A stretch of DNA of 64,000 nucleotides from Saccharomonospora marina XMU15 (GCF_000244955.1 NZ_CM001439.1:3766643-3830642); one strand, 5' to 3'; shown: positions 17,245 to 26,642, counted from the stretch's first letter. The notes: a model not told the origin generated them from the letters alone. A program made the numbers and translations.

Positions 17245-18711
17245 ATGACACTTCCGTCGACAAGGCCCCCTACCCGACAGCCGATCCTGTGGCTGTGCAC
17301 CGGCGTCGCCGTCAGTTACGTCGTCGTCGCCTCGATCTTCCTGCTCGCAGCCGACGGCAGCGCGCTGCAGGACACGCTGCTGCTGGCCGCGGGCGTGTTG
17401 GCCGTGGCAGCGCTGGGCGTACACGCCGCGGTGTCCGACCGCGCGCTACGGGCGCACGAAGCCACGCTGCGCAACCAGCAGGCGGTGGCGGGAGAGCAGG
17501 GCGTGGCACTGGAGTCCATGGCCGAACAGGTGGAGGCATTCGCGCAGGGCGCGCCCGCCGCACCGCCGCTGCCCGAACTGTCCCCGTCGGGACGCCCGGC
17601 CGCACTGCTGCACCGGGCGGCCGCGGTGCTCGACCGGCTCCGCGACGATCAACAGGGCCGCCAGGACGCCGTGCACGCCGCGGTGGTCGCGCTCGCCAGG
17701 AAGGCGCAGACCTCGGCACACCGCCTGCAGGAGGAGGCCTCGCGGATGGTGCAGCGCCATCCCAGCGACCCCGACATCCTGCACACCAGCATGCGGGTGG
17801 ACCACGCGGCCGCACAGCAGGCGCGGCACGCGCAGACGCTTGCCGCGCTGTGCGGCGAGTGGCCGGGACAGCAGTGGCACGAGCCGCTGCCGATCGCCGA
17901 CGTCGTGCGAGGCGCGGCGGGCCGGATCACCGCCTTCCAGCGGGTCGAGATCTCCGGAGACCCGGGGGTCGCCGTCTCGCCGCGCGTCGTGGAACCGCTG
18001 ATCCACCTGGTGGCCGAACTGCTGGCCAACGCGACCCAGTCCTCGCCGCCCACCACCAACGTCCTCGTGACGTTGCGGCACGTGCAGCGCGGTGCGGTGA
18101 TCGAGATCGACGACTGCGGGGTCGGCCTCGACGACAGGAGGCTGGAACAGGCCCGCGAGATCGCCTCCGGCAGGCGCCCGGTCGGGCTGGCCGAGTTGGG
18201 CGAGATCCCGCAGACGGGTCTGCCCGTGGTCGGCGCGTACGTGCGCCGCTACGGGTTCAGGGTGGACCTGACGGAATCGGTGTACGGCGGCGTGCGAGCC
18301 ATCACGCTGGTGCCCTCGGAACTGGTCGAGACCATTCCGCCCGGCGGCTCGGCGACGGTCGGCGAGCACGCTCTGACCCGTAAGCAGCCTCCGCGACCGG
18401 CCGAGCCACCCCGGCACCGGGAGCCCGAGCGGCGTGAGGAGCCCGAACCGAGGACAACCGGAACCGTCGAGGGGAACCTGTCCTCGCTGCCGAAACGGCG
18501 CTCGCGGCGTGGCGAGGCCCCTGCCAAGACCGTCGACTCCGATGTGGAATGGCCGGGGCCGGGCAACACCCGCGCCAGCACACACAGCACGCAGACCGCC
18601 GAGCAGGCAGGCCAGTGGATGGGTGCGTTCCTGCGCTCCTCGCCCGGCCTGCCGACGGGTGCGGCGCGTACCGATTCATCAGCCGACGTTGACAACACTT
18701 CGGAGGAGTAA
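17245..18711 (+). CDS. cvnA: Conservon histidine kinase-like ATPase (CvnA)
   Basis: First gene of a conservon (about 488 aa). Two membrane helices lie at about residues 10-65 with almost no external loop, followed by a helical linker, a GHKL ATPase domain (AELLANATQSSPP as N box, DDCGVGLDD as G1 box) and a long charged, disordered C-terminal tail from about residue 365. The usual phospho-acceptor His segment is not obvious, as in other CvnA proteins. ATG at 17245 taken; GTG at 17239 is in frame. Its stop overlaps the cvnB start (TAATG). Confidence 0.88.
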   Translation: MTLPSTRPPTRQPILWLCTGVAVSYVVVASIFLLAADGSALQDTLLLAAGVLAVAALGVHAAVSDRALRAHEATLRNQQAVAGEQGVALESMAEQVEAFAQGAPAAPPLPELSPSGRPAALLHRAAAVLDRLRDDQQGRQDAVHAAVVALARKAQTSAHRLQEEASRMVQRHPSDPDILHTSMRVDHAAAQQARHAQTLAALCGEWPGQQWHEPLPIADVVRGAAGRITAFQRVEISGDPGVAVSPRVVEPLIHLVAELLANATQSSPPTTNVLVTLRHVQRGAVIEIDDCGVGLDDRRLEQAREIASGRRPVGLAELGEIPQTGLPVVGAYVRRYGFRVDLTESVYGGVRAITLVPSELVETIPPGGSATVGEHALTRKQPPRPAEPPRHREPERREEPEPRTTGTVEGNLSSLPKRRSRRGEAPAKTVDSDVEWPGPGNTRASTHSTQTAEQAGQWMGAFLRSSPGLPTGAARTDSSADVDNTSEE

Positions 18712-19106
18712 TGGCCGTCCCCGCTTCCGACAACAGCTGGATGCTGGACATGATCAGGAGCGTGCGGGGTGTGCGGCACGCCGTCGTGCTCACCTCCGAC
18801 GGCCTGTTGAAGGTGCGCACCGATCACACCCACCCCGACATCGCCGACAAGCTCGCCGCCGCCTGCGCCGGGCTGACCTCACTGGGACAGGGCATCAGTG
18901 AGGAGTTCGGTACGGGCGGCAGCCCACGACAGGTGATGGTGGAGTTCGACGGCGGCTTCCTGTTCGTCCGTGGCGCGGGCGACGGTTCCCGGCTGGCCGT
19001 GGTCACCGAGCCGGTCATCGACCCGGCGCTGATCGCACAGCAGATGCAGGCACAGGTGCTACAGATCGGTGAACGCACACTGAGCACGCCGACCCGCGGC
19101 AGCTGA
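18711..19106 (+). CDS. cvnB: Roadblock/LC7 domain protein (CvnB)
   Basis: A 131-aa roadblock/LC7 protein (WMLDMIRSVRGVRHAVVLTSDGLL ... QVMVEFDGGFLFVRG). In conservons CvnB is thought to act with CvnD as a GTPase-regulating partner at the membrane kinase CvnA. ATG shares one base with the cvnA stop; RBS GGAGGAG is just upstream. Confidence 0.93.
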   Translation: MAVPASDNSWMLDMIRSVRGVRHAVVLTSDGLLKVRTDHTHPDIADKLAAACAGLTSLGQGISEEFGTGGSPRQVMVEFDGGFLFVRGAGDGSRLAVVTEPVIDPALIAQQMQAQVLQIGERTLSTPTRGS

Positions 19107-19108
19107 CC

Positions 19109-19465
19109 ATGGGCAGTTCGGACGATTACCGCGATCGGCCGGTACGGCCCTACGTCATCACCTCCGGCCGTGCCCATCCTTCGCGCAACACGATCCGGCC
19201 GGAGACACTGCTGATCGCCAATCCCGAGGCGAAACTGCCGATCATGGCGAGCAGGGAACAGCGGGCGATACTGGACGTCTGCCGGGGAATGCTGTCGCTG
19301 GCCGAAGTCGCCGCGCACCTCGACCTGCCGGTCAGCGTGGTCGTCGTGCTCGCGTCGGACCTCGTCGACACCGGACACCTGGTGCTCAGATCGGCTCCGC
19401 AGCGACATGTCCTGCCCGACCGAGAAATCCTGGAGAAGGTCCTCAATGGTCTCCGCAAACTCTGA
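19109..19465 (+). CDS. cvnC: DUF742 protein (CvnC)
   Basis: A 118-aa DUF742 protein: RPYVITSGRAHPSRNTIRPETLLI, then a winged-helix-like part REQRAILDVCRGMLSLAEVAAHLDLPVSVV and a C-terminal DLVDTGHLVLR. Two bases after cvnB. Role in the conservon complex is not defined. Confidence 0.93.
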   Translation: MGSSDDYRDRPVRPYVITSGRAHPSRNTIRPETLLIANPEAKLPIMASREQRAILDVCRGMLSLAEVAAHLDLPVSVVVVLASDLVDTGHLVLRSAPQRHVLPDREILEKVLNGLRKL

Positions 19466-20051
19466 CCGGTACGTGGCCCACACCGTCGAGCAGTCGGTCA
19501 AGATCCTCGTCGTCGGCGCGTTCGGGGTGGGCAAGACGACCTTGATCGGTTCGGTCAGTGAGATCAAGCCGCTGCGCACCGAGGAAACGATGACCACGGC
19601 CAGCATCGGCGTCGACTCCGTCGCGGGCCTCGACGACAAGACGACCACCACGGTGGCGATGGACTTCGGCCGAATCACCGTCAGCCCCGACGTCGTGCTG
19701 TACCTGTTCGGTACACCGGGACAGCGCAGGTTCTGGAACCTGTGGGAGGGACTGGCCGAAGGCGCCGTCGGGGCGCTCGTCCTCGTCGACACCCGCCGCA
19801 TCGAGGACAGTTTCGAGGTGTTCGACCAGCTGGAGCTGCGAACCACGATGCCGTTCGCGGTCGCGGTCAACCAGTTCCCCGACGCGCCACGGTACGAAGA
19901 GGACCAGTTGCGTGAGGCGCTGGACCTGTTGCCACAGACACCGATCATGTACTGCGACGCCAGGATGAAGGAATCGTCAGTGGCCGCACTGATCACCCTG
20001 GTGGAGCACGCCCTCCGGTTTCCCGCTCCCTCGAAGGCATACGCACGATGA
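19446..20051 (+). CDS. cvnD: Conservon small GTPase-like protein (CvnD)
   Basis: A 201-aa P-loop GTP-binding protein. G1 is GAFGVGKTTL, the switch region carries TTTTVAMDFGRI, G3 is LFGTPGQRRF, and the G4 region is AVNQF in place of NKxD. ATG at 19446, with GGAGAAGG upstream, overlaps the end of cvnC by 20 bases. The stop overlaps the P450 start (ATGA). Predicted G-protein switch of the conservon. Confidence 0.93.
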   Translation: MVSANSDRYVAHTVEQSVKILVVGAFGVGKTTLIGSVSEIKPLRTEETMTTASIGVDSVAGLDDKTTTTVAMDFGRITVSPDVVLYLFGTPGQRRFWNLWEGLAEGAVGALVLVDTRRIEDSFEVFDQLELRTTMPFAVAVNQFPDAPRYEEDQLREALDLLPQTPIMYCDARMKESSVAALITLVEHALRFPAPSKAYAR

Positions 20052-21298
20052 CACCGTCGCAGCCCCACCAGCCGACACTGTCCGAACTCACCGGACTCAC
20101 CCCGCTGTCGGCAACCACCACCTGCCGCGATCCACAGGCTGCCTACAGCGAACTGCGTGCCAAGTGGGGCCAGGTCGCACCGGTCGAGTTGGAACCGGGC
20201 ATCAACGCCTGGCTCGTGCTCGGGCACCCGGAGATCTGCCAGATCGTGCGCAACGAGCGGTTGTTCTCCCGCAACCCGCACTACTGGCGGCTCTACGCCG
20301 AGCAGGTCGTCTCCCCCGATTCCGGGCTCGGGCCGATGATGTTCCCGCGGGACAACGCCTACTTCTCCGACGGCGACAAGCACCGCAGGTTGCGCGAACC
20401 GCTCGACGACGGCCTCGCCGGCCTCGACGAGCACAAGATGAGCCGCATGATCCGGGCCGCGTGCACCGAACTGATCGCGACGTTCGCCCCGCGAGGCACC
20501 GCCGACCTGGTGACCGAGTACGCGGCCGTGGTGCCGATGCTGGCCGTGGCGGGCATGTTCGGCCTCAGCACCGACCTCGGCCACCAGCTGAGGCAGGCGC
20601 TGATCGCCCTTTTCGGATCCGGTGCGGATTCCCAGGCAGGCAACCAGAATCTGGAGCGAATCCTCACCAACACCATCCAGGCTCGCAGGGCCGACCCGAG
20701 CGACGACCTGGCGACGGCGTTCCTGCGCCACCCCAACCTGCGCAACGACTTCGAGTTGCAGCAATCCATGGTGCTGATGATCTCGGCAGGATACGAGACC
20801 ACCACCACGTGGATCGCACAGACACTGCGGCTGATGCTCACCGATCCACGCTTCGCCGGACGGCTGCGGGGTGGCAGGCTGGGGATCGACGAGGCGCTGG
20901 ACGAGGTGCTGTGGCGTGACCCGCCCATGTCCAACATGCCCGCCAGGTACGCGCTCGCCGACTGCCAGGTCGCGGGCCAGCCCGTGCGCAGGGGCGACGC
21001 GCTCATTCTCGGGTTCGCGGCAGCCAACGCAGATTCCAGGGTGCACACCAACGACCCGTGGCTGGAGGTGGGTAACCGAGCACACTTGGCATGGAGCGCG
21101 GGACCGCACGCCTGTCCCGCGCAGCGGCAGGGCCGGATGATCACCCGCATTGCGGTCGACACCGCCCTGCACCGACTACAGGATGTTGTGCTGTCGGTAC
21201 CGGCCGAGGACATCACGCTGCTGCCCTCGCCGTGGACCCGTTGCCCCGCCAGCCTGCCCGTCCGGTTCACCAGGACGGGCCCGATCCCGCACGCCTGA
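20048..21298 (+). CDS. cvnE: Conservon cytochrome P450, CYP157-like, ExxR replaced by EVLW
   Basis: P450-fold protein (416 aa). The I-helix is ISAGYETTTTW and the haem loop is AWSAGPHACPAQRQG with the Cys ligand, but lacking the usual FG-x-G-x-H-x-C pattern. The K-helix reads DEALDEVLWRDPP: aligned on the Arg, the ExxR Glu is Val, giving EVLW. The CYP157 family of Streptomyces conservons is known for exactly this loss of ExxR. Translationally coupled to cvnD. Catalytic activity is uncertain. Confidence 0.9.
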   Translation: MTPSQPHQPTLSELTGLTPLSATTTCRDPQAAYSELRAKWGQVAPVELEPGINAWLVLGHPEICQIVRNERLFSRNPHYWRLYAEQVVSPDSGLGPMMFPRDNAYFSDGDKHRRLREPLDDGLAGLDEHKMSRMIRAACTELIATFAPRGTADLVTEYAAVVPMLAVAGMFGLSTDLGHQLRQALIALFGSGADSQAGNQNLERILTNTIQARRADPSDDLATAFLRHPNLRNDFELQQSMVLMISAGYETTTTWIAQTLRLMLTDPRFAGRLRGGRLGIDEALDEVLWRDPPMSNMPARYALADCQVAGQPVRRGDALILGFAAANADSRVHTNDPWLEVGNRAHLAWSAGPHACPAQRQGRMITRIAVDTALHRLQDVVLSVPAEDITLLPSPWTRCPASLPVRFTRTGPIPHA

Positions 21299-21316
21299 AA
21301 TCAGGAGGCATTCTCG

Positions 21317-22567
21317 ATGACCGACGCCGTGGCCTCGCAGGTCCCCGTCATCCGACTCGACCCCACCGGAGCCGACCACCACGGCGAAGCGGCCCGCATG
21401 CGCGAGCTCGGCCCGGTCGTGCGCGTCATCCTCCCAGGAGAGGTGCCCGTATGGGCCGTCACCGAGCACGCACTACTGGCCGAACTCGTCACCGATCCCA
21501 GGGTCAGCAAGGACTGGCGCAACTGGAGCGCCGTGCAGCGTGGTGAGATCACCGACGACTGGCCGTTGGTGGGGATGATCAAGGTGACCAACATGGTCAC
21601 CGCCGACGACTCCCACCACCTCAGGTTGCGCAGGCCGGTCACGCGCACCTTCACCCGTGGCCGGGTGGAGCAGCTGCGGCCGCGCATCACCGAGATCATC
21701 AACACCCTGCTCGACGAGCTGCCCGGGCACGCGGCGGCGGACGGTTCGGTGGACCTGCGGCAGTTCTACGCCTACCCCGTGCCGATGCAGGTGATCTGCG
21801 AGCTGGTAGGGGTGCCGTGGGACTGGCGGCCCCGGCTGCGCGAACTGGTGGACAGCATCTTCCGCACCGACACCACCCCGGAGGAAGTCGTTCGCACCCA
21901 GCGCGACCGCCACGAGATGCTCAACCGGCTCGTGCAGCTGCACCGCGACGAACCGGGCGACGACCTGACGAGCGCGCTGATCGCCACGCAGGAGCAGGAC
22001 GCCGAGTCGCTGACCGACGAGGAACTCGTCGACACGCTGTGGCTGCTGCTGACGGCGGGGCACGAAACGACGCTGAGCCTGATCGTCAACGGCGTGCGGG
22101 CGCTGCTCACCCACCCCGACCAGCTGGCGATCGCCCGCACAGCGGGTGTGGACACCTGGGCGGCGGTGGTGGAGGAAACGCTGCGCTGGGACGCGCCGAT
22201 CGGCAACTTCCCGGCCCGCTACCCCAGGGAGGACATCACCATCGCCGGGGTCACGATCCCGGCGGGCGACGCCATCCTCGCCCCCTACAGCGGCGTCGGC
22301 AGGGACCCGGCACAGCACGGTAGCGACGCCGACCGGTTCGACATCACCCGCAAGCCAGCCAAGCACCTGGCCTTCGGCGGCGGCCCGCACCTGTGCCTTG
22401 GCGCGCATCTGGCACGGATGGAGGCACAGATAGCGCTGCCGGAACTGTTCGCCCGCTACCCCGACATCCGGCTCGCGGTGGATCCCGAGCAGTTGCGGCC
22501 GGTGCCGTCGTTCTTCTCCAACTCGGCGAGCAGCCTGCCGGTGCTGCTCGGCGATTCCCGCGACTGA
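21317..22567 (+). CDS. Conservon-associated cytochrome P450 (CYP154-like)
   Basis: Normal P450 (416 aa): I-helix LLTAGHETTLSL, K-helix EETLRWDAP (ExxR intact), haem loop FGGGPHLCLGAHLARME. The opening LDPTGADHHGEAARMRELGP and TDPRVSKDWRNW resemble the CYP154 family, which in Streptomyces is paired with CYP157 in conservons. ATG at 21317 with AGGAGG upstream, 18 bases after cvnE. Substrate unknown. Confidence 0.9.
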   Translation: MTDAVASQVPVIRLDPTGADHHGEAARMRELGPVVRVILPGEVPVWAVTEHALLAELVTDPRVSKDWRNWSAVQRGEITDDWPLVGMIKVTNMVTADDSHHLRLRRPVTRTFTRGRVEQLRPRITEIINTLLDELPGHAAADGSVDLRQFYAYPVPMQVICELVGVPWDWRPRLRELVDSIFRTDTTPEEVVRTQRDRHEMLNRLVQLHRDEPGDDLTSALIATQEQDAESLTDEELVDTLWLLLTAGHETTLSLIVNGVRALLTHPDQLAIARTAGVDTWAAVVEETLRWDAPIGNFPARYPREDITIAGVTIPAGDAILAPYSGVGRDPAQHGSDADRFDITRKPAKHLAFGGGPHLCLGAHLARMEAQIALPELFARYPDIRLAVDPEQLRPVPSFFSNSASSLPVLLGDSRD

Positions 22568-22647
22568 GTTCCTGGTCGGTTGGCCGGCCGGTTTGCTGGC
22601 CGGGGGCGGCGACGGGTTCGCCGTCCCCGACCGGAGCCCGGTGCTGC

Positions 22648-23103
22648 TCAGCCGTCGCGCGACAGCGGGTTCCCGCCCGCGGTTCGACCGCGGCAGGCGA
22701 GATCGGCCTCCACCGCCGCCACCACCTGTTCCGGTTCCGTGCCGCAGTCCAGCACCAGCCCGTCACAGACCACGGCGCAGGCCCTGGTGGCCGCGTTGAG
22801 TTGACGCAACGCCTCCGGCCACCGCAGCCCCCTGCGGCGAGCGTCGCGCCACACGGCGGGCAGCATCCATGCCGTGTTGCGCGGGTCGACAACGGTCAGC
22901 TCCACCTCGTCGGCGCGGAACACCGACCGCAGCGCCCGGTAGACGGCACCGACAGCCTCCATGTCCGTGCGGCAGTGGGCGTATGGCTGCTCGGCATGGC
23001 CGTGCAGTTCCCGCACCGCCTCGCCGTCCAGCCGCCCGCAGCATCCGGAACCGCCCAGTTGCTGGTCCCACTGCCGCACCAGCACCACCCTGTGCTCAGC
23101 CAT
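22648..23103 (-). CDS. Hypothetical protein with N-terminal CC motif
   Basis: A 151-aa protein I do not recognise. It has vicinal cysteines near residue 21 (GGSGCCGRLDG) and several more (AHCRTD, ACAVVCDGLVLDCG), suggesting metal or redox chemistry, perhaps a thioredoxin-like fold. ATG at 23103, ten bases after the DUF2000 stop on the same strand, so the two probably form an operon. Confidence 0.6.
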   Translation of the reverse strand: MAEHRVVLVRQWDQQLGGSGCCGRLDGEAVRELHGHAEQPYAHCRTDMEAVGAVYRALRSVFRADEVELTVVDPRNTAWMLPAVWRDARRRGLRWPEALRQLNAATRACAVVCDGLVLDCGTEPEQVVAAVEADLACRGRTAGGNPLSRDG

Positions 23104-23112
23104 GCACCCACA

Positions 23113-23553
23113 CTAGGGGTGCATCCGCGCGCCTTTACAGACCTTGTCCACCGCGTTCCTCGGCCCGTGCACCGCAAGTCCCACCAGGTCGAGCGCGGCG
23201 GCGGGCACCGCACGCACCGCTGCCCTGTTGTCGGTGTCGTTGCCGGTGGCGAACAGGTCCGCGGTGAAGACCGACGGGCGCAGCCCCCTGGACAGCGCGC
23301 GACCGTGCGCCGCCGGGAGGGTTTCCTTCGAGCCCTCGAACACCAGCACCGGCTGCCGAAACATCGGCAGGTACTCGTTGCCGTCGGCATCCAGGTACGG
23401 TTCACCCACCAGGTGTGGCTGGCTGGCCGCCAGCCCACTGACGAGGAACGCGCACACGTTGAGCCGCTGCCAGCTCAACAGGTCTTCGCGCAGCAGCACC
23501 GCGATCTTGGTGTCGGGTCGGTCGGGAACGTGTTGTTTCACCATGCTCGCCAT
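23113..23553 (-). CDS. DUF2000 family protein
   Basis: About 146 aa, with the DUF2000 pattern TKIAVLLREDLLSWQRLNVCAFLVSGLA and YLPMFRQPVLVFEGS. Function unknown. I chose the ATG at 23553; ATG at 23544 is equally possible. It diverges from an AraC-type regulator 50 bp away, a common arrangement for a regulator and its target. Confidence 0.8.
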   Translation of the reverse strand: MASMVKQHVPDRPDTKIAVLLREDLLSWQRLNVCAFLVSGLAASQPHLVGEPYLDADGNEYLPMFRQPVLVFEGSKETLPAAHGRALSRGLRPSVFTADLFATGNDTDNRAAVRAVPAAALDLVGLAVHGPRNAVDKVCKGARMHP

Positions 23554-23602
23554 CCGCCGACTGTGCCGCTTCGGCGACGAGTTCGTCTTGTACGTTCGTC
23601 GC

Positions 23603-24468
23603 ATGGGTTCTCGCGATCGGGTCGCCACCGGCACCGTCACCGCGTGGCGGCCGTCGGTGCGGGGTGTGCGGGAAGTCTTCCACGCCAGCTTCCCCCGGCA
23701 CACCTACCCACCGCACACCCACGACGCGTGGACGCTGCTCGTCGTCGACGCAGGCGTGGTGGCATACGACCTGCACCGCCGCGAGCACGGCGCGGGCAGG
23801 GCGGTGGTGACCCTGCTGCCTCCCGATGTCGCGCACGACGGCAGGGCGGCACGGCGCGGCGGATTCCGCAAACGTGTGCTCTACCTGGAACGCGACGTGT
23901 TCGGCGAGACTGCGACCGGTTGATCGGTGCCGCGGTGGACCGGCCGGTGCTGGCCGATCCGCTGCTGCGGCACCGGGTGCACCAGGTTCACCAAGCGCTC
24001 GCGACACGCACCGAGCACCTGGAGGCGGAGAGCAGGCTGGCGCTGGTAGTGGAGCGGTTGCGCGGGCACCCGCGGCAGGTGCAGCCGGATCCGGGCGGGA
24101 ACGCAACGCTGAACACCGGCAGCGACCCGGGGCTGGCGGCGCGGCTGCGGGAACTGCTCGAGGCACACGTCACGCAGGGCATCACCCTGTACGAGGCCGC
24201 CACGCGGCTGCACGCGAACCGGGCCCATCTGGTGCGGGCGTTCGGCCGCGAATACGGCATCCCGCCGCACAGCTACCTGACCAGCCGCAGGGTGGACCTC
24301 GCGAGGCGGCACCTGCTCGCGGGCCACTCCCCCGCCGAAGCCGCCGCGTTGTCGGGCCTGCATGACCAATCGCACCTGAACCGGCATTTCACCCGGCTCG
24401 TCGGCGTTCCACCCGGCCGCTACGCACGCAGCCGGGTGAGCTACGAGCCCGCCGGAGCCAGCACCTGA
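23603..24468 (+). pseudogene. AraC-family transcriptional regulator, frameshifted
   Basis: The N-terminal cupin half (HASFPRHTYPPHTHDAWTLLVVDAG ... FRKRVLYLERDVFGE) is in frame 2 from ATG 23603 and stops at 23923. The rest (LIGAAVDRPVLADPLL, then two helix-turn-helix motifs EAATRLHANRAHLVRAF and EAAALSGLHDQSHLNRHFTR) continues in frame 1 to 24468. A one-base change near 23905-23920 splits the gene. Restored length would be about 288 aa, normal for the family. The end overlaps thiI by 28 bp. Could be a sequencing error. Confidence 0.82.
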
Positions 24469-25700
24469 ACGTCGGCCAGCAGCTTCGGCACCAGTTCGTC
24501 GAGGTCCAGCCTGCGCTCCACGCCTGCCAGCTGCTCGGCCGTGCTCCTGGTCGCCACTCGCGGCGGCGCGAGCAGGCTGCAGCAGTCCTCGTCGGGCAGC
24601 TTGGAGATGTCCGCGGTCCCGATCCGCCGCGCCTCCGCGATGATCTCGTCCTTGTCCCACGCCAGCAGCGGCCGAAGCAACGGCAACTGAGCCGCGGCTT
24701 CCACCGTGGCCAGGTTGCTCAGCGTCTGGCTGGACACCTGCCCCAGGCTGTCACCCGTCACCAGCGCCTGCGCGCCCAACTCGGCGGCAAGCGCGTCCGC
24801 GGTGCGCACCATGAGTCTGCGCTGGGCCACCACCTGCAACTGCGCCGCGCCCGCCGTGGCGATGGCGCGCTGCGCGTTGCCGATCGGCACCACGTGCAGC
24901 CGCGAACCTCCCTGATACCGATCCAGTTGCCTGACCAGCGCGTAGGCCTTGTACGCGGAAGAGGGGTCGGTGTAGGGGGCGCCGGTGAAGTGCACGAAGT
25001 CGCACCGCAGCCCACGCCGCATCGCGCGAAACGCCGCGACCGGTGAGTCGAACCCGCCGGACAGCAACACCAGCGCGCGCCCGCTGGCACCCACCGGCAG
25101 GCCACCCTGACCACGGTGCCGCTCGAGCGAGACGAACACCTCGCGCCGGTCCACCTCCACCGAGATCCGCACCTCGGGCTCGCTCAGATCGACCGGCCAC
25201 CCCCACTGCTCGCACACCCGCTGCCCCACGTAGGCGGCGAGTTGCTCCGAACCCATCGGGAAGCCCTTGTTCCTGCGGCGCGCCTTCACCGCGAACCGGC
25301 GCGGCCCGCTCTGCTCGGGTGTGCCGAACCGCTCCGCCAGCGCCTGCAGCACCGCATCCGCCGCGTCGGAGGGGGTCTTGCCCGCCCGCAGCGCGGGTTG
25401 CACCACGCTGACGCCGAAAACCCGCTGCGCGCGCTCCACCAGTTCCGGCAACGGCAGTCCGCCCGCGAGCACGAGCACGCCGTCGCGACGGGAGATCCGC
25501 ACGCGCGGGCCGCGCGGCGCCCCGGCGGCGACGTCGGCGTGATCGGCGGCGCCAGCAGCGCCATCGGCGCCGTCGGCACTGTCGGTCTCGCCGCGGACGA
25601 CGCGCCGCACCCCGTCGAGGAGGTACTGCTCGAAGCGGCCGCGGTTGCGCCCCTTCAACATCAGTTCCCCGTACTTGAGCAGCACGCACGGCTGTGCCAT
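24441..25700 (-). CDS. thiI: tRNA 4-thiouridine synthase ThiI
   Basis: Sulfur transferase (419 aa) that thiolates U8 of tRNA and may feed thiazole synthesis. N-terminal ferredoxin-like part (LLKYGELMLKGRNRGRFE), THUMP region (RRFAVKARRRNKGFPMGSEQLA), then the PP-loop ATPase motif LSGGFDSPVA. Ends near PDEDCCSLLAP without a rhodanese domain, like the shorter ThiI form. A low-complexity Ala/Asp/Gly insert lies at about residues 40-65. Confidence 0.92.
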   Translation of the reverse strand: MAQPCVLLKYGELMLKGRNRGRFEQYLLDGVRRVVRGETDSADGADGAAGAADHADVAAGAPRGPRVRISRRDGVLVLAGGLPLPELVERAQRVFGVSVVQPALRAGKTPSDAADAVLQALAERFGTPEQSGPRRFAVKARRRNKGFPMGSEQLAAYVGQRVCEQWGWPVDLSEPEVRISVEVDRREVFVSLERHRGQGGLPVGASGRALVLLSGGFDSPVAAFRAMRRGLRCDFVHFTGAPYTDPSSAYKAYALVRQLDRYQGGSRLHVVPIGNAQRAIATAGAAQLQVVAQRRLMVRTADALAAELGAQALVTGDSLGQVSSQTLSNLATVEAAAQLPLLRPLLAWDKDEIIAEARRIGTADISKLPDEDCCSLLAPPRVATRSTAEQLAGVERRLDLDELVPKLLADVQVLAPAGS

Positions 25701-25748
25701 CGGCTCGACCTCCTCCGCGCCACGGTCAGTCGCCGACGATACCTACCG

Positions 25749-26642
25749 TCAAGGGGCGCTGGACACCGCAGGCCCTCTGGTACGTGGCGAGGGCAACGTC
25801 GCCGACTCCTCCTCGCAGGCGGTGTCCTCCTCCGGCAGCGGTTCGGTCAGCGGCAACGCGTCGGCAAGGGCGGCACGGGCGCCGTTCAACTCGTCCGCGA
25901 GCCGCCTGCGCATCCCCTCCAGCGCGTGCACCCGGTCCGTCGCCTCGGCGACGATGCGCTCCGCCCTGCGGGTGGCCTGCTCGATCAGCCGTTGCGCATG
26001 CGCCCTCGCCGCGGCCTCCTTCTGCGCGATGGCCTTGTTCGCCTCGTCCCTGCGTGCGGCCAGCGCGACAGCGAAATCCCGTTCCAGTTCCTGCCGCCTG
26101 CGGGTGGCGCGCTCGTCCAGTTCCCGCCGCTGCCGCTGCGCCTGCTCCGCCGCGGCCTGCGCCTGCGACTGCACCCTGCGCATCAACTCGTGATGCTCGG
26201 CCTCCTGCTCGATCCGGCGTTGCTGAAGCTCGGCGAGCAACCGCCTGTGCCGCGCCCGCAGCCGGCGCGCTCGCCTGCGCTGCAACGCTCGTTTTCGTTC
26301 CGCCGCCGCCTCGGCGCCCGCGATGATGTCGGCGGCTTCCTCGTGGGCGAGCTCCACCATGTGCAGCATCCGCTCCGAAAGCCCGTCCGTCTCCAATGGT
26401 TCCCTGCAGACTCTGGCGAGCCGTCCGCGAAGTTTGTCGTTCTCCGAACGCAGCGCCTCCAACCGCTCGGCCAGTCGCTGCACACAGTCGGCCGCCGCGT
26501 CCCGGTCGGACGCCAGCAGCCGCAGCTCCTCGAGCATTCCGTGCACGTAGTGATCGACATGCTCGCGGTCGTATCCCCACAATGCCGGCCTGAATCCGGG
26601 TCCCGGCGGGCTCGGCCCGCCTGCGCCCATTGGGATCGTCAT
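25749..26642 (-). CDS. DivIVA-like coiled-coil protein
   Basis: About 297 aa. Begins with a DivIVA-like segment FRPALWGYDREHVDHYVHGMLEELRLL, then a long Arg/Glu/Ala-rich coiled coil to about residue 260 and an acidic Pro-rich tail. Probably a cytoskeletal or polarity-associated protein. ATG at 26642 (GAGG seven bases upstream) preferred over GTG at 26648. Stop lies 48 bases upstream of the thiI start on the same strand. Confidence 0.75.
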   Translation of the reverse strand: MTIPMGAGGPSPPGPGFRPALWGYDREHVDHYVHGMLEELRLLASDRDAAADCVQRLAERLEALRSENDKLRGRLARVCREPLETDGLSERMLHMVELAHEEAADIIAGAEAAAERKRALQRRRARRLRARHRRLLAELQQRRIEQEAEHHELMRRVQSQAQAAAEQAQRQRRELDERATRRRQELERDFAVALAARRDEANKAIAQKEAAARAHAQRLIEQATRRAERIVAEATDRVHALEGMRRRLADELNGARAALADALPLTEPLPEEDTACEEESATLPSPRTRGPAVSSAP

